A stretch of 64,000 nucleotides of DNA from Prochlorococcus sp. AG-409-B05. Lineage in GTDB: Bacteria > Cyanobacteriota > Cyanobacteriia > PCC-6307 > Cyanobiaceae. Each line of letters starts with the position of its first letter. Within the stretch, counting starts at the first letter, position 1. A model generated the notes under the pieces. It saw nothing but the letters and a program-made list of their open reading frames with translations, did no database searches and was not told the DNA's origin. Of this stretch, positions 9,801 through 18,118 are shown one piece after another. The position numbers and the translations under genes were made by a program. The DNA is taken from NCBI GenBank assembly GCA_003216075.1, contig QCJK01000009.1:1-64000 (forward strand), written 5' to 3'.

Positions 9801-10187
9801 GCCAAAGCGCTTGAAGATGTACCGACCTTATGGCCCAATTGAGAACAATGCCTCGTAAGGGAGCCAGCATTTCAGCCGCCCCTTGAGATTAGTGAGGCAA
9901 GATTCCCCATTGGGAAAGGTTTCAATACTTTATGGGTTTGTAAAATCATCATCAAGTGTTGCTGAAAAGTCTTATCTCAGAGGCGATATGAAAGCATTGC
10001 TAAATGAAAATGGACCCTTTTGATTGAGGTTAGGGTGGTTTTGTAGAGACTAAGTATGAGGTTTGGGAGGCTTGAAGAACTATTAACGCCTTCCCTCTGA
10101 ATCAAGGGATATTGAGTCTTTAACCTTGGTTTTAGGAACTGAGGTGAATCGATAGCTATTTAGAATTGGAAATTTTATTGAGGATTT
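9801..10187. other. Non-coding gap with a three-step nested inverted repeat (9834-9914)
   Basis: No convincing open reading frame is present on either strand. Next to the ABC-transporter start lie three nested complementary pairs: CCCAAT 9834-9839 with ATTGGG 9909-9914; TGCCTCGT 9849-9856 with GTGAGGCA 9892-9899 (two G-U pairs); and AAGGG 9857-9861 with CCCTT 9880-9884. Together they would fold into one long stem in the 5' leader of the ABC transporter mRNA. The rest of the gap shows no other obvious structure. This is also the junction between the glycan block and the phycoerythrin region. Confidence 0.4.
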
Positions 10188-10403
10188 CTAATTATTTCCA
10201 TCTGCAGCAAGCTGTGAGTGAAGTTTTTTGAGGACCCTCTCAAGGTTGGCTAACTCCTCATGGTTTTGCACTGTCGACTCTATATTCTTGGGATGTAGTT
10301 TCAATTTCTTGCCAATATTGATCACTTCCTTATGCAGTCGATCTCGATAGGCAGTCAGCTCATTAATTGACTCTTGCAGTTCTTGTCTTGTGGCTTGAGA
10401 CAT
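10188..10403 (-). CDS. Small coiled-coil hypothetical protein upstream of cpeB
   Basis: A 71-residue acidic/basic helical protein starting at MSQATRQELQ; an ATG 33 bases further upstream (10436) would add 11 residues lacking that pattern. Leucine and isoleucine recur in heptad-like spacing (ELQESINELTAYRDRLHKEV, later LANLERVLKKLHSQL), so it is probably a coiled coil. There are no membrane segments or cysteines. It is divergent from cpeB and could share its regulatory region. I do not recognise a function. Codon use and composition look like the neighbouring genes. Confidence 0.6.
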   Translation of the reverse strand: MSQATRQELQESINELTAYRDRLHKEVINIGKKLKLHPKNIESTVQNHEELANLERVLKKLHSQLAADGNN

Positions 10404-11305
<902 letters not shown>

Positions 11306-11347
11306 ATCAATTATTTGTTTTCTAATGTCACTGCTTAAACTCAATTA

Positions 11348-11354
11348 AAGGGAG
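11348..11354 (+). promoter_or_regulatory. Ribosome binding site of cpeA
   Basis: AAGGGAG lies six bases before the cpeA ATG at 11361. It is a much better match to the 16S 3' end (CACCTCC at 41331-41337) than anything before cpeB and fixes the cpeA start. Confidence 0.65.
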
Positions 11355-11360
11355 AATTTA

Positions 11361-11828
11361 ATGAAATCCGCAGTTACAACAGTAGTGGCAGCAGCTGACG
11401 CAGCTGGTCGCTTCCCAAGCCTTAGTGATATAGAAGCTGTCAAAGGCTCTTTTGATCGTGCTCCAGCGCGAATGGAAGCAGCTGAAAAACTAGCTGCTTC
11501 TATTCAGCAAATCACATCAGATGCTGTAGATGCTATATACAACAGTGGTTCTTATGATCAAGCGAACAAAGACAAGTGTGCACGTGACATAAATCATTAT
11601 TTGCGCCTAATTAACTATTGTTTGGTAACAGGAGGGACAGGTCCTCTTGATGAGTGGGGAATCGCGGGGATGAGAGAAGTAATTAGAATCCAACGTTTGC
11701 CAACCGTTGCTTATATAGAAGCATTTACATATATTCGTGATCGAGTAGCTATGCCTGGGGGTATGGACCAACAAGCCACGACTGAATTCAAAGGATTACT
11801 TGATTACTTGATCAATGCACTATCTTAA
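11361..11828 (+). CDS. cpeA: Phycoerythrin alpha subunit, shortened and lacking the Cys-139 bilin site
   Basis: Partner of CpeB in the phycoerythrin monomer. The start MKSAVTTVV and segments AADAAGRFPS, GGTGPLDEWGIAG and LLDYLINALS identify it. At 155 residues it is about nine residues shorter than the usual 164; the missing stretch lies just before Cys73, within NSGSYDQANKDKCARDINHY. Cys73 corresponds to the family bilin site Cys82. The second family site (Cys139, normally in an NRGCAP-like segment) is replaced here by DRVAMPGG, with no cysteine. Cys87 (INYC) is not a known bilin site. So one bilin on alpha is predicted. The gene follows cpeB with a strong ribosome site. Confidence 0.95.
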   Translation: MKSAVTTVVAAADAAGRFPSLSDIEAVKGSFDRAPARMEAAEKLAASIQQITSDAVDAIYNSGSYDQANKDKCARDINHYLRLINYCLVTGGTGPLDEWGIAGMREVIRIQRLPTVAYIEAFTYIRDRVAMPGGMDQQATTEFKGLLDYLINALS

Positions 11829-11885
11829 AAGACATATAGTTGAATATTTAATTGAATACCTTTAGAACATAGATAACCAGTGTAA

Positions 11886-12491
11886 ATGGAAATACCTAGC
11901 CTTGAATATTTAATTTCTGAAGTTGATCACCCTAATCCGAATATAAATAAAAAAGCCTTTTTGGACCTTGTTGAGTATTGGCCAGAAGAGGGTATGAAGA
12001 CTTTAATGAATAATCTAAATAGTAAAGATATAACCCTTAGGAGGAAATCAATTATTGGTTTAGGTTTTTTTGGGGAAAGTGTATTAATTCCTCTTTCAAA
12101 AATATTTGTTTCTAGTGAGGATAGGATTCTTAAGACTAGTATTTTAAAGGTTTTCGTGAAAGTTGCCTCAAGTCATGATTTCATTTCAATCCCTACAAAT
12201 TTGCAAGAGGTTATTGATTTAGCTCTCAGGGATGAAACCCCAGAAGTAACTCTTATAGTTGTTATGTTGCTCAGACAATTAGGCCTAATAGGATTGCCCA
12301 TACTATTGCAAATTTCTAGAGGAAAAAATGTGCTTCGGTCATCAGCAGCAATAACTGCATTAAGTGAGACGAATGATCCTTCGGTAAGAGATTGTTTGCA
12401 ATCAATTATTAATTGTAAAGATACAGACCAATTTATCCTTGCAAAAGCTAAGGAATCCTTAGAGATTTATATCGATAGATTTTTAAAATGA
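11886..12491 (+). CDS. cpeZ: CpeZ, HEAT-repeat bilin lyase partner or chaperone
   Basis: A 201-residue, all-helical HEAT-repeat protein with recurring motifs such as PEEGMKTLMNNLNSKDITLRRKSIIGLGFFG, resembling CpeZ (about 205 residues). Family knowledge: CpeZ works with CpeY to attach phycoerythrobilin to Cys82 of the alpha subunit and may also act as a chaperone for phycoerythrin subunits. It is 57 bases after cpeA in the same direction, likely within the cpeBA transcript. Its 3' end faces the mpeX-type gene with only seven bases between stop codons. Confidence 0.82.
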   Translation: MEIPSLEYLISEVDHPNPNINKKAFLDLVEYWPEEGMKTLMNNLNSKDITLRRKSIIGLGFFGESVLIPLSKIFVSSEDRILKTSILKVFVKVASSHDFISIPTNLQEVIDLALRDETPEVTLIVVMLLRQLGLIGLPILLQISRGKNVLRSSAAITALSETNDPSVRDCLQSIINCKDTDQFILAKAKESLEIYIDRFLK

Positions 12492-12498
12492 GGTTTAT

Positions 12499-13389
12499 TT
12501 AACTATGTTTCCCTCCCCACCCCTTATGCTTGCGTAATTGATTGATTGCTAGATCTAATACTTTTACCACATCTTTATCATTTTCCATGGTTTTCCTGTC
12601 AACCATATGATCGATGACGTCAATTGAGTTTGATTTCATCAAGGAGAGTGCGGCATTTATTCTGACTTGTGACTTTTTGTCAGACAACATTTTTATCAGT
12701 AGTTCTTCTTTCCACTCGTTCTCATTGAGTTGTCCAATTGATTTTGTTGCTTCGGACCGTACTTGTGTTGAAGGATCTTTTAGTGCATTCACTAGCAATT
12801 GTCTTGCCGCAGCATCATTTAAGGAATGAATCTGATCTGCGAGAGCTGCAATTGCAGCAGCTCTAACTGATGAATTCTCAGATTCGGCTGCTTTTCTAAG
12901 GGCTGTGGGAGCCTCTGAACCAATGAAGGAAAGCCCCCAACTGGCTAATCCGCATTGCATTGCAGTACTTGTGGGACTAATCAACACTTTGATTAGTAGT
13001 TCCACAGCGCTTTCTCCAAAAATGGCCATAGCTCCCGCTGAAGAGGCTTGGACTACTGGATCGGGATCAGTTGTTAACGCATGCAGTAAATCAGGTAGAG
13101 AGGTTGGGTCCCCGATTAATTTGAGTGTTTTTGCTGCTGACCTTCTTACTCTTACATTTGCGTGATGAATCAACGCCTCTCTGAGAGATGGAACAGCAGG
13201 CAAGCCCACGAGACTGAGACTTTCTGTAAACGTTCTTCTTATTAGACCTCTTTCATCACCTAGACCTGCAATCATCCGACTTAATTCAATTTTGTCAGGT
13301 TTAGGGATGTCTCCGATTTGAAGTTGTGCTTTTAGTTTGTTGGCCAGTTCAGTTGCTTCAAATTCACTGAGCTTTACTTGATTTTCCAT
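12499..13389 (-). CDS. mpeX: HEAT-repeat bilin lyase of the MpeX/MpeV/CpeF type
   Basis: 296-residue protein with PBS-lyase HEAT repeats, including NVRVRRSAAKTLKLIGDPTS, PDPVVQASSAGAMAIFG, NSSVRAAAIAALADQ and PSTQVRSEATKSIGQL. The N-terminal IAGLGDERGLIRRTFTESLS segment is characteristic of the lyase group with MpeV, MpeU and CpeF. In SS120-type Prochlorococcus the corresponding gene is named mpeX. CpeF/MpeV-type enzymes have been tied to the doubly attached bilin at Cys50/61 of beta, both cysteines of which are present in CpeB here. It is on the minus strand, inserted between cpeZ and cpeY, and divergent from cpeY across a 207-base gap. The subfamily name and site are inferences. Confidence 0.75.
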   Translation of the reverse strand: MENQVKLSEFEATELANKLKAQLQIGDIPKPDKIELSRMIAGLGDERGLIRRTFTESLSLVGLPAVPSLREALIHHANVRVRRSAAKTLKLIGDPTSLPDLLHALTTDPDPVVQASSAGAMAIFGESAVELLIKVLISPTSTAMQCGLASWGLSFIGSEAPTALRKAAESENSSVRAAAIAALADQIHSLNDAAARQLLVNALKDPSTQVRSEATKSIGQLNENEWKEELLIKMLSDKKSQVRINAALSLMKSNSIDVIDHMVDRKTMENDKDVVKVLDLAINQLRKHKGWGGKHS

Positions 13390-13596
13390 GTCCTTGGCAA
13401 TCGTTTTAGAGAAATGGAGAGGGGATTGAACTCAATAATTAGAAAATTTTATTTTATTGTCTTGCAAAATCTCTCAAATCAAGAAAAGGATTGATTTAGA
13501 TTTTTGAGGGATTAGGATTTCAACAGATATATTAGTGGCATCAGGATATAATAATTGTGGCTTATAACTCAGCCATTTAATCCATTGTTGTTTTAA

Positions 13597-14937
13597 GTGA
13601 ACGCTAGTCCTTTTGATAATCTTCCGAAAATCACTAAAGAAGAAGCACTGAGAATTCTTTCTACACCATTTCACCAACTAAAACTTTCAAGTGATTATTA
13701 TAAGGCTGTTTATCACCTATCAAAATTTCCAGGTGTTGAAACTGAACAGGCTCTTTTGACATTGATTAAGTCTGATTCGACAGAACAATCATTATTGATA
13801 GCTAAAAGAAAAGCAGTAGAAAGTCTAGCTATTCTGAACTCTTATGATGCGTTACCTGTTATTAAAACATGCCTGGGAAGTAGTGATACATACCTTGTAG
13901 AAAATGCGGCATGGGCACTTGCTGAACTTGGCTGTAATGACTTGACTGTAAACAAAAAAATCTTATCTTTGCTTAATGATGAAGAGCAAAATAGAAGAGT
14001 ATTGATTCAAAGTCTTGCCAAGATGAGAGCTTACCCTGAGATTCAAAGTATTAAACCCATGTTGACAGATCAAACACTTCCTTCTGGTGTTAGGGGTGCT
14101 GCTATTGCAGCTTATTCAAGCTTATGTGGCCCTACAGATGAAATAATCTGCCTAAAGAAATATTTGAATTTACCTAATCAAAATGATAGACAATGTGCTA
14201 TACAAGACATAATAGATGCGGATGAGATCTCTTTAATTCCTTCCCTTTTAAAGACTCCAGTTGCGCCTTCTTTTAAATTACGCGCTATTAATCACTTATG
14301 GCCTCAAGGAGTTAGCTTTTTGAATAGTATTCATCTTTATGACATACTAGATTTATTAATAATAGACCACCCTAGTGATTTAGATCTACAATCCAATTTT
14401 CATACTATTTCCTGTAATCGCTTGTTGGTGGAAGAATTTTTTGGGACTGATTTTAACAGAAGTTATTTTGCGCTAAAACAATTAATTAAAAGGGACTCGA
14501 TTACTCTTTGGAAAATCTTATTGGAATATTGGGATAGAGCTGAAAAAGATTATGGAGCCCTTTACTTTTTTATGATTTTGTTCAGGCTTGTACCTGGTTG
14601 GGATCAAAATCAGGTTAAAAGAATCGAGGCTTTGGCATTATCTTGTCTTGATCAATATTGGCCAGATTATATGAAGTTTCGACCAGCCGCTATTTTGACT
14701 CTAATGACTATTAACCCGATAGAAAATCGAAAATATATTCCAAAATGGTTAAATCAAACGGAAACTCCTTTTTGGGCATGTCGTTATGCAGCTCTAATTA
14801 CTATTCAATCTTTGACCAATCAAAATGATCTGGATAGAGATAAGATTTTAAAAGAAGTTCAAAATTGTCAGAAGGATACTCATAGATTTGTTCGAGGGAA
14901 AGCAGAAGTGATTTGTAGATTTTATGAATCAGGCTAA
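13597..14937 (+). CDS. cpeY: CpeY phycoerythrobilin lyase subunit
   Basis: 446 residues, close to the usual CpeY length, built from HEAT-like helices. Recognisable features are the PFHQLKLSSDYYKAVYHLSKFPG start region, residues 60-110 with ENAAWALAELG, and a C-terminal KFRPAAILTLMTI segment. CpeY and CpeZ form the enzyme attaching phycoerythrobilin to alpha Cys82. The start is GTG at 13597, since no ATG precedes the conserved region in frame. The gene is convergent with cpeT, with 14 bases between stops. It is separated from cpeZ by the reversed mpeX-type gene, unlike the adjacent cpeYZ order in many phycoerythrin-containing cyanobacteria. Confidence 0.85.
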   Translation: MNASPFDNLPKITKEEALRILSTPFHQLKLSSDYYKAVYHLSKFPGVETEQALLTLIKSDSTEQSLLIAKRKAVESLAILNSYDALPVIKTCLGSSDTYLVENAAWALAELGCNDLTVNKKILSLLNDEEQNRRVLIQSLAKMRAYPEIQSIKPMLTDQTLPSGVRGAAIAAYSSLCGPTDEIICLKKYLNLPNQNDRQCAIQDIIDADEISLIPSLLKTPVAPSFKLRAINHLWPQGVSFLNSIHLYDILDLLIIDHPSDLDLQSNFHTISCNRLLVEEFFGTDFNRSYFALKQLIKRDSITLWKILLEYWDRAEKDYGALYFFMILFRLVPGWDQNQVKRIEALALSCLDQYWPDYMKFRPAAILTLMTINPIENRKYIPKWLNQTETPFWACRYAALITIQSLTNQNDLDRDKILKEVQNCQKDTHRFVRGKAEVICRFYESG

Positions 14938-14951
14938 ATTTGTGCAGCCTT

Positions 14952-15569
14952 TTATTTCCCTCCTATCCATTCTTTATCTATATACTTACCCAAATCTTTT
15001 ATTTTATTAAAGTGCAAATAACCATATTCGGAGCCCCAAATCAAGGTTTTGTCATGGATATCGTAGCCTTGATCTAAGCTGCTCCATTTGTTTTGCCCAA
15101 GTATAACCCTACTATTTAAGTAGGTAATTTTCTCTCCTCTAGGTATTAGACATTTACAACCTGGCTCTAACTCACCCTCGTAAAGATCTTCTTTTGTTTT
15201 CTTAAAGTACATAGAACATCCATTCTTAATCTCGAGGGAATCACATTTAATTTGATTTAGTAAATTGGGTTGAAATCCTGCTCCTGCAATCCTTTCTGGC
15301 TTGTCAAGTTTATAACTTTTCATTGTAATAATTCCTTTCTTTATAGAAATCTTATGTAAGGTTTGCCTGTATGGTGACCATGGAGAATAATTATAACTTT
15401 GCTCTGAATAGAAGCCTGGACCCTTTAAAACTGACCATAACAAAGGTTGGAAATATATGTTGATATGTGCAAAGTGACTAGGCTCCTTTTGAGATTGTTC
15501 ATTGTTACTATAATAGCCAGCTAGGACCCTTCCAAAATTTAAAATCTCTGTGTAATTGTCTTCATGCAT
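14952..15569 (-). CDS. cpeT: CpeT bilin lyase
   Basis: 205-residue member of the CpcT/CpeT beta-barrel family. Diagnostic features are FGRVLAGYYSNNEQSQ, FAHINIYFQPL near residue 35, the PYRQTLHKI segment and the Cys-containing EPGCKCLIPRG segment. Family members attach bilin to the beta-subunit cysteine at position 153/165; CpeB Cys163 is the matching site. The gene overlaps the end of cpeS by eight bases on the same strand, indicating one operon. Confidence 0.85.
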   Translation of the reverse strand: MHEDNYTEILNFGRVLAGYYSNNEQSQKEPSHFAHINIYFQPLLWSVLKGPGFYSEQSYNYSPWSPYRQTLHKISIKKGIITMKSYKLDKPERIAGAGFQPNLLNQIKCDSLEIKNGCSMYFKKTKEDLYEGELEPGCKCLIPRGEKITYLNSRVILGQNKWSSLDQGYDIHDKTLIWGSEYGYLHFNKIKDLGKYIDKEWIGGK

Positions 15570-16101
15570 TATTACTTAAATGGCGTACTTCTGAGGCGAA
15601 TGATGTTTGTAGGATGCCTGTACCTTCGCTTGTATAGACAACTGATGACCTACACCTTACATTTTTTGATATGAACCAAATTCTCTCTTCGGAAATTGAA
15701 TGTTGATATTTTGTTCTTAAAATGAAAGTGTTATCTGAAAGAAAGCTATAGGTTGATGATGACTTTACTGCTTCTATATATCCTGAACTTCTTATAATTA
15801 TTCCTTTGTTAGACGTGATTGGAAATGGAATTAAAATACATGAACCTGATTTAATTTGTGAAGGATCCTCTGGTTCCCAATCGCTATCGGCTTCCCAAGC
15901 AATTCGAAAAGGTGAGACTGGTTTGTATTTTAGACTTTGATTGAATTTAATTAGTTCAGTCACTTCTGGGTTGTCAAGCTTTAAACATTTGATTTTGATT
16001 TCACTTAGGACTTGTTCAAATTGTCTGAATGCAAGTGAATGCCCACTTCTCATTGATCGCCAATTCCCTTCACTCTGAGCAACGAATTGCTCAATCTTCA
16101 T
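15562..16101 (-). CDS. cpeS: CpeS bilin lyase
   Basis: 179-residue member of the CpcS/CpeS lipocalin-like lyase family, which in phycoerythrin systems attaches bilin at beta Cys82. Features: FVAQSEGNWRSMRSGHSLAFRQFEQ at the start, a LKYKPVSPFRIAWEADSDWE segment and ERIWFISKNVRCRSSVVYT near the C-terminus. The start ATG lies inside the last 11 bases of a small upstream gene, and the stop overlaps cpeT, so the three probably form a tightly coupled transcript. Lengths of the family are 160-200 residues. Confidence 0.86.
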   Translation of the reverse strand: MKIEQFVAQSEGNWRSMRSGHSLAFRQFEQVLSEIKIKCLKLDNPEVTELIKFNQSLKYKPVSPFRIAWEADSDWEPEDPSQIKSGSCILIPFPITSNKGIIIRSSGYIEAVKSSSTYSFLSDNTFILRTKYQHSISEERIWFISKNVRCRSSVVYTSEGTGILQTSFASEVRHLSNNA

Positions 16102-16282
16102 CTAGACCCTCTTGTGTTGATTTTGTTGTATCTAGATCAGTTTGATTTTTGTTGGCTTTTTGGATCATACGCACCATAGAGTCAACCATCATGGACATTG
16201 CCATAGGAATTTTTTTACCAGAGGGGGTTTGAGAAGACTGATCACCCGGACGATCATTTGATGGGGGGCGAAGCAGAGACAT
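16091..16282 (-). CDS. Small protein translationally coupled to cpeS
   Basis: 63 residues: a Pro/Ser-rich polar start (MSLLRPPSNDRPGD), a methionine-rich helix (MAMSMMVDSMVRMIQKAN) and an acidic tail (EGLDED). It overlaps the cpeS start by 11 bases, so it is most likely a real gene in the lyase operon. I do not recognise a named family. The Met-rich amphipathic helix could be a protein-binding or membrane-surface element, but that is a guess. Confidence 0.6.
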   Translation of the reverse strand: MSLLRPPSNDRPGDQSSQTPSGKKIPMAMSMMVDSMVRMIQKANKNQTDLDTTKSTQEGLDED

Positions 16283-16483
16283 GGATTTTGAAGTTTGCTG
16301 AATTGGGAAATCAATAAATTTTAGTTCATCTCAAAGTTGTTCTTGAAGCAACTTCACTGTGAGACTGCTAATTGTCTAGAGTTAACTTTCTTTTTTCATG
16401 GATCCTTTAGGGCAGGGATATCTTCTTGTTGAAAAACCATGTCAGAATTTATTTTAAAAGTTTTTTATAGATATTGAATTATC

Positions 16484-17407
16484 TTAAGGATAATATAATG
16501 GCATTTTGATTTTATCACTAATCCCTTTTGCCAATGACTTCAAAAGTTGGCTTCTGCCATTAGTTTCTCCTGGGAAAATTGTTTTAGTATGTAGCGCATT
16601 GTCACTAATTGCAAAACCTCTACTTAAGGCAGCATTGTTATTAAAAGTTGACGTATAAATCCCACAGCACGAATCCCAACATCTTTGATATGGAACTATA
16701 TGGCAACCATATACTTCATTGTACTCATCCGAATCTATAAGATAATCTATATGACTTTCATAACCTTGATTGTATATCAGTTCAATATGAAAAGTCACTT
16801 CAGAGTGGTTGATTGGTGGCCTGCCTAAAATATGTTTAAAGTTAAGTTCAATACTTCGTAATTGAGTTACTTTTTCATAATAATGTTGACGATAAAATTG
16901 TGATTTTGCCAAAATTCTTATGAATTCTCTAATTGATATGTCCCCATTCCTTAATAACCGTTCTGCATCAGTCGGTCTTTCACTTTCCATGGCATTAAAG
17001 TTTCCATATATTTGAGCATATGATGCCTTGATTGCTAAGAGAAGAGTTTCATCATCATGAGGGTTAAATTCTTCATGGGTAAATAGATCCATATTGGTTT
17101 TTGAGTACTTATTTCCTTTTGTCTTAAGATTAAAACTTATTCTTTCTCGTTCAAATGCTCTTATAACTTGGTTTGATGTTAATGATGAATCCATACTAGG
17201 CTTACTTAATGAGCTTATTGTAAATAACTCTTCTTGGCCTGGCATTCTCCCTGCTCTGCAATGCATTATATAGGTTAGATTTCCTTGCCCTGAAACTCTT
17301 GTCTTCCCATAAGAGATTGGATTTTGATTGATAGCTTGAGCTCCAAACCTAAGAGCTTTTTCCGGAATAAAGGACATATTTGTTTGATGTATGCGATTGG
17401 TATACAA
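16484..17407 (-). CDS. ppeC: Phycoerythrin-associated linker polypeptide PpeC
   Basis: 307-residue protein with a phycobilisome linker domain (pfam00427-type) at about residues 120-242: RPTDAERLLRNGDISIREF, LAKSQFYRQHYY, SIELNFKHILGRPP, YESHIDYLIDSDEY and a VPYQRCW end. Linkers of this type hold phycoerythrin hexamers together. Before the domain is an unusual N-terminal region including a single cysteine (HCRAGR, residue 50); after it is a cysteine cluster RCWDSCCG. The annotated start at 17407 gives MYTNR; a Met at residue 11 (17377, MSFIPEKALRFGA) is an alternative that better fits linker N-termini. It lies 201 bases upstream of the cpeS group on the same strand. Confidence 0.85.
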   Translation of the reverse strand: MYTNRIHQTNMSFIPEKALRFGAQAINQNPISYGKTRVSGQGNLTYIMHCRAGRMPGQEELFTISSLSKPSMDSSLTSNQVIRAFERERISFNLKTKGNKYSKTNMDLFTHEEFNPHDDETLLLAIKASYAQIYGNFNAMESERPTDAERLLRNGDISIREFIRILAKSQFYRQHYYEKVTQLRSIELNFKHILGRPPINHSEVTFHIELIYNQGYESHIDYLIDSDEYNEVYGCHIVPYQRCWDSCCGIYTSTFNNNAALSRGFAISDNALHTKTIFPGETNGRSQLLKSLAKGISDKIKMPLYYP

Positions 17408-17561
17408 ATGCTATATCGGCTTTTGGAGATTTTGGGAGCAGACTAATTTTTGTAAGGAAATAATAGAAAACCTGGTTTTTTATTCAAAGTTTCATTGCTT
17501 ATTTGTTCAACTTAGATGGGATGGCTCTGTGATTCGAATTTGAAAAACAAAGGGGACAATT

Positions 17562-17990
17562 TTAGTCTAGTTTAATAATTGGTGTTGCAGTCAACCATCC
17601 ATGCCTTTCGAGGTAAAAGGCCCAGGGGATGTCCAGACCTAGCCCTGGACAATGCATTGCTGTTAAATCGACAATAGAAGGCTGGATTCCTAGGATCCTT
17701 AGAATTTCTTTTGAGTGCAAAGTACTTTGTGCTTGATAACTTCTTATCGCAGAACCTACTACCCAAGTCAATCGAGTAGAATGAATTTCACACTTATCAC
17801 TTTCACAAGCAAGCAACAAGTTGCAAGGTCCGTTAGTTGAATATTTTTTCAAAGTTTCTATCCATAGTTCAATATTCTCAGATTTTAAATTTATTTTCAG
17901 TGTTGCATTTGAATTATTGATTGTAATTTCTTTATTGTCATCCATTTCTTCAAGCAAAGTTTGGATTTTAGCCTTATTTGAAGCTTGCAT
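17562..17990 (-). CDS. Unknown 142-residue protein in the phycoerythrin cluster
   Basis: Soluble protein with no signal peptide or membrane span and no motif I can name. The N-terminal third is helical and charged (MQASNKAKIQTLLEEMDDNKE), the centre is mixed with three cysteines (GPCNLLLACESDKCEIH), and the C-terminal third contains a conserved-looking HCPGLGLDIPWAFYLERHGWL segment. It lies between the linker gene and the PucC-like gene, all on the minus strand. Composition matches its neighbours, so recent transfer is not suggested. A role in phycoerythrin synthesis is suggested only by location. Confidence 0.55.
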   Translation of the reverse strand: MQASNKAKIQTLLEEMDDNKEITINNSNATLKINLKSENIELWIETLKKYSTNGPCNLLLACESDKCEIHSTRLTWVVGSAIRSYQAQSTLHSKEILRILGIQPSIVDLTAMHCPGLGLDIPWAFYLERHGWLTATPIIKLD

Positions 17991-18118
17991 AGTGGAAGCG
18001 AGCTCAAGGAGAAGTGGATTTATCTATTTTAGACTATATTTAAACTTGATAGCATTATTTGCTGTTGACTTTACATATAATATTCGACTTATTGCTTTGA
18101 AATTACTCTTTTAACGCA

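Noticed and set aside
13469-13512. Imperfect repeat ATCTCTCAAA / TTTGAGGGAT between the mpeX-type gene and cpeY
   Set aside because: Ten pairs including a G-U with a long loop in AT-rich sequence; could be an operator but evidence is too thin.
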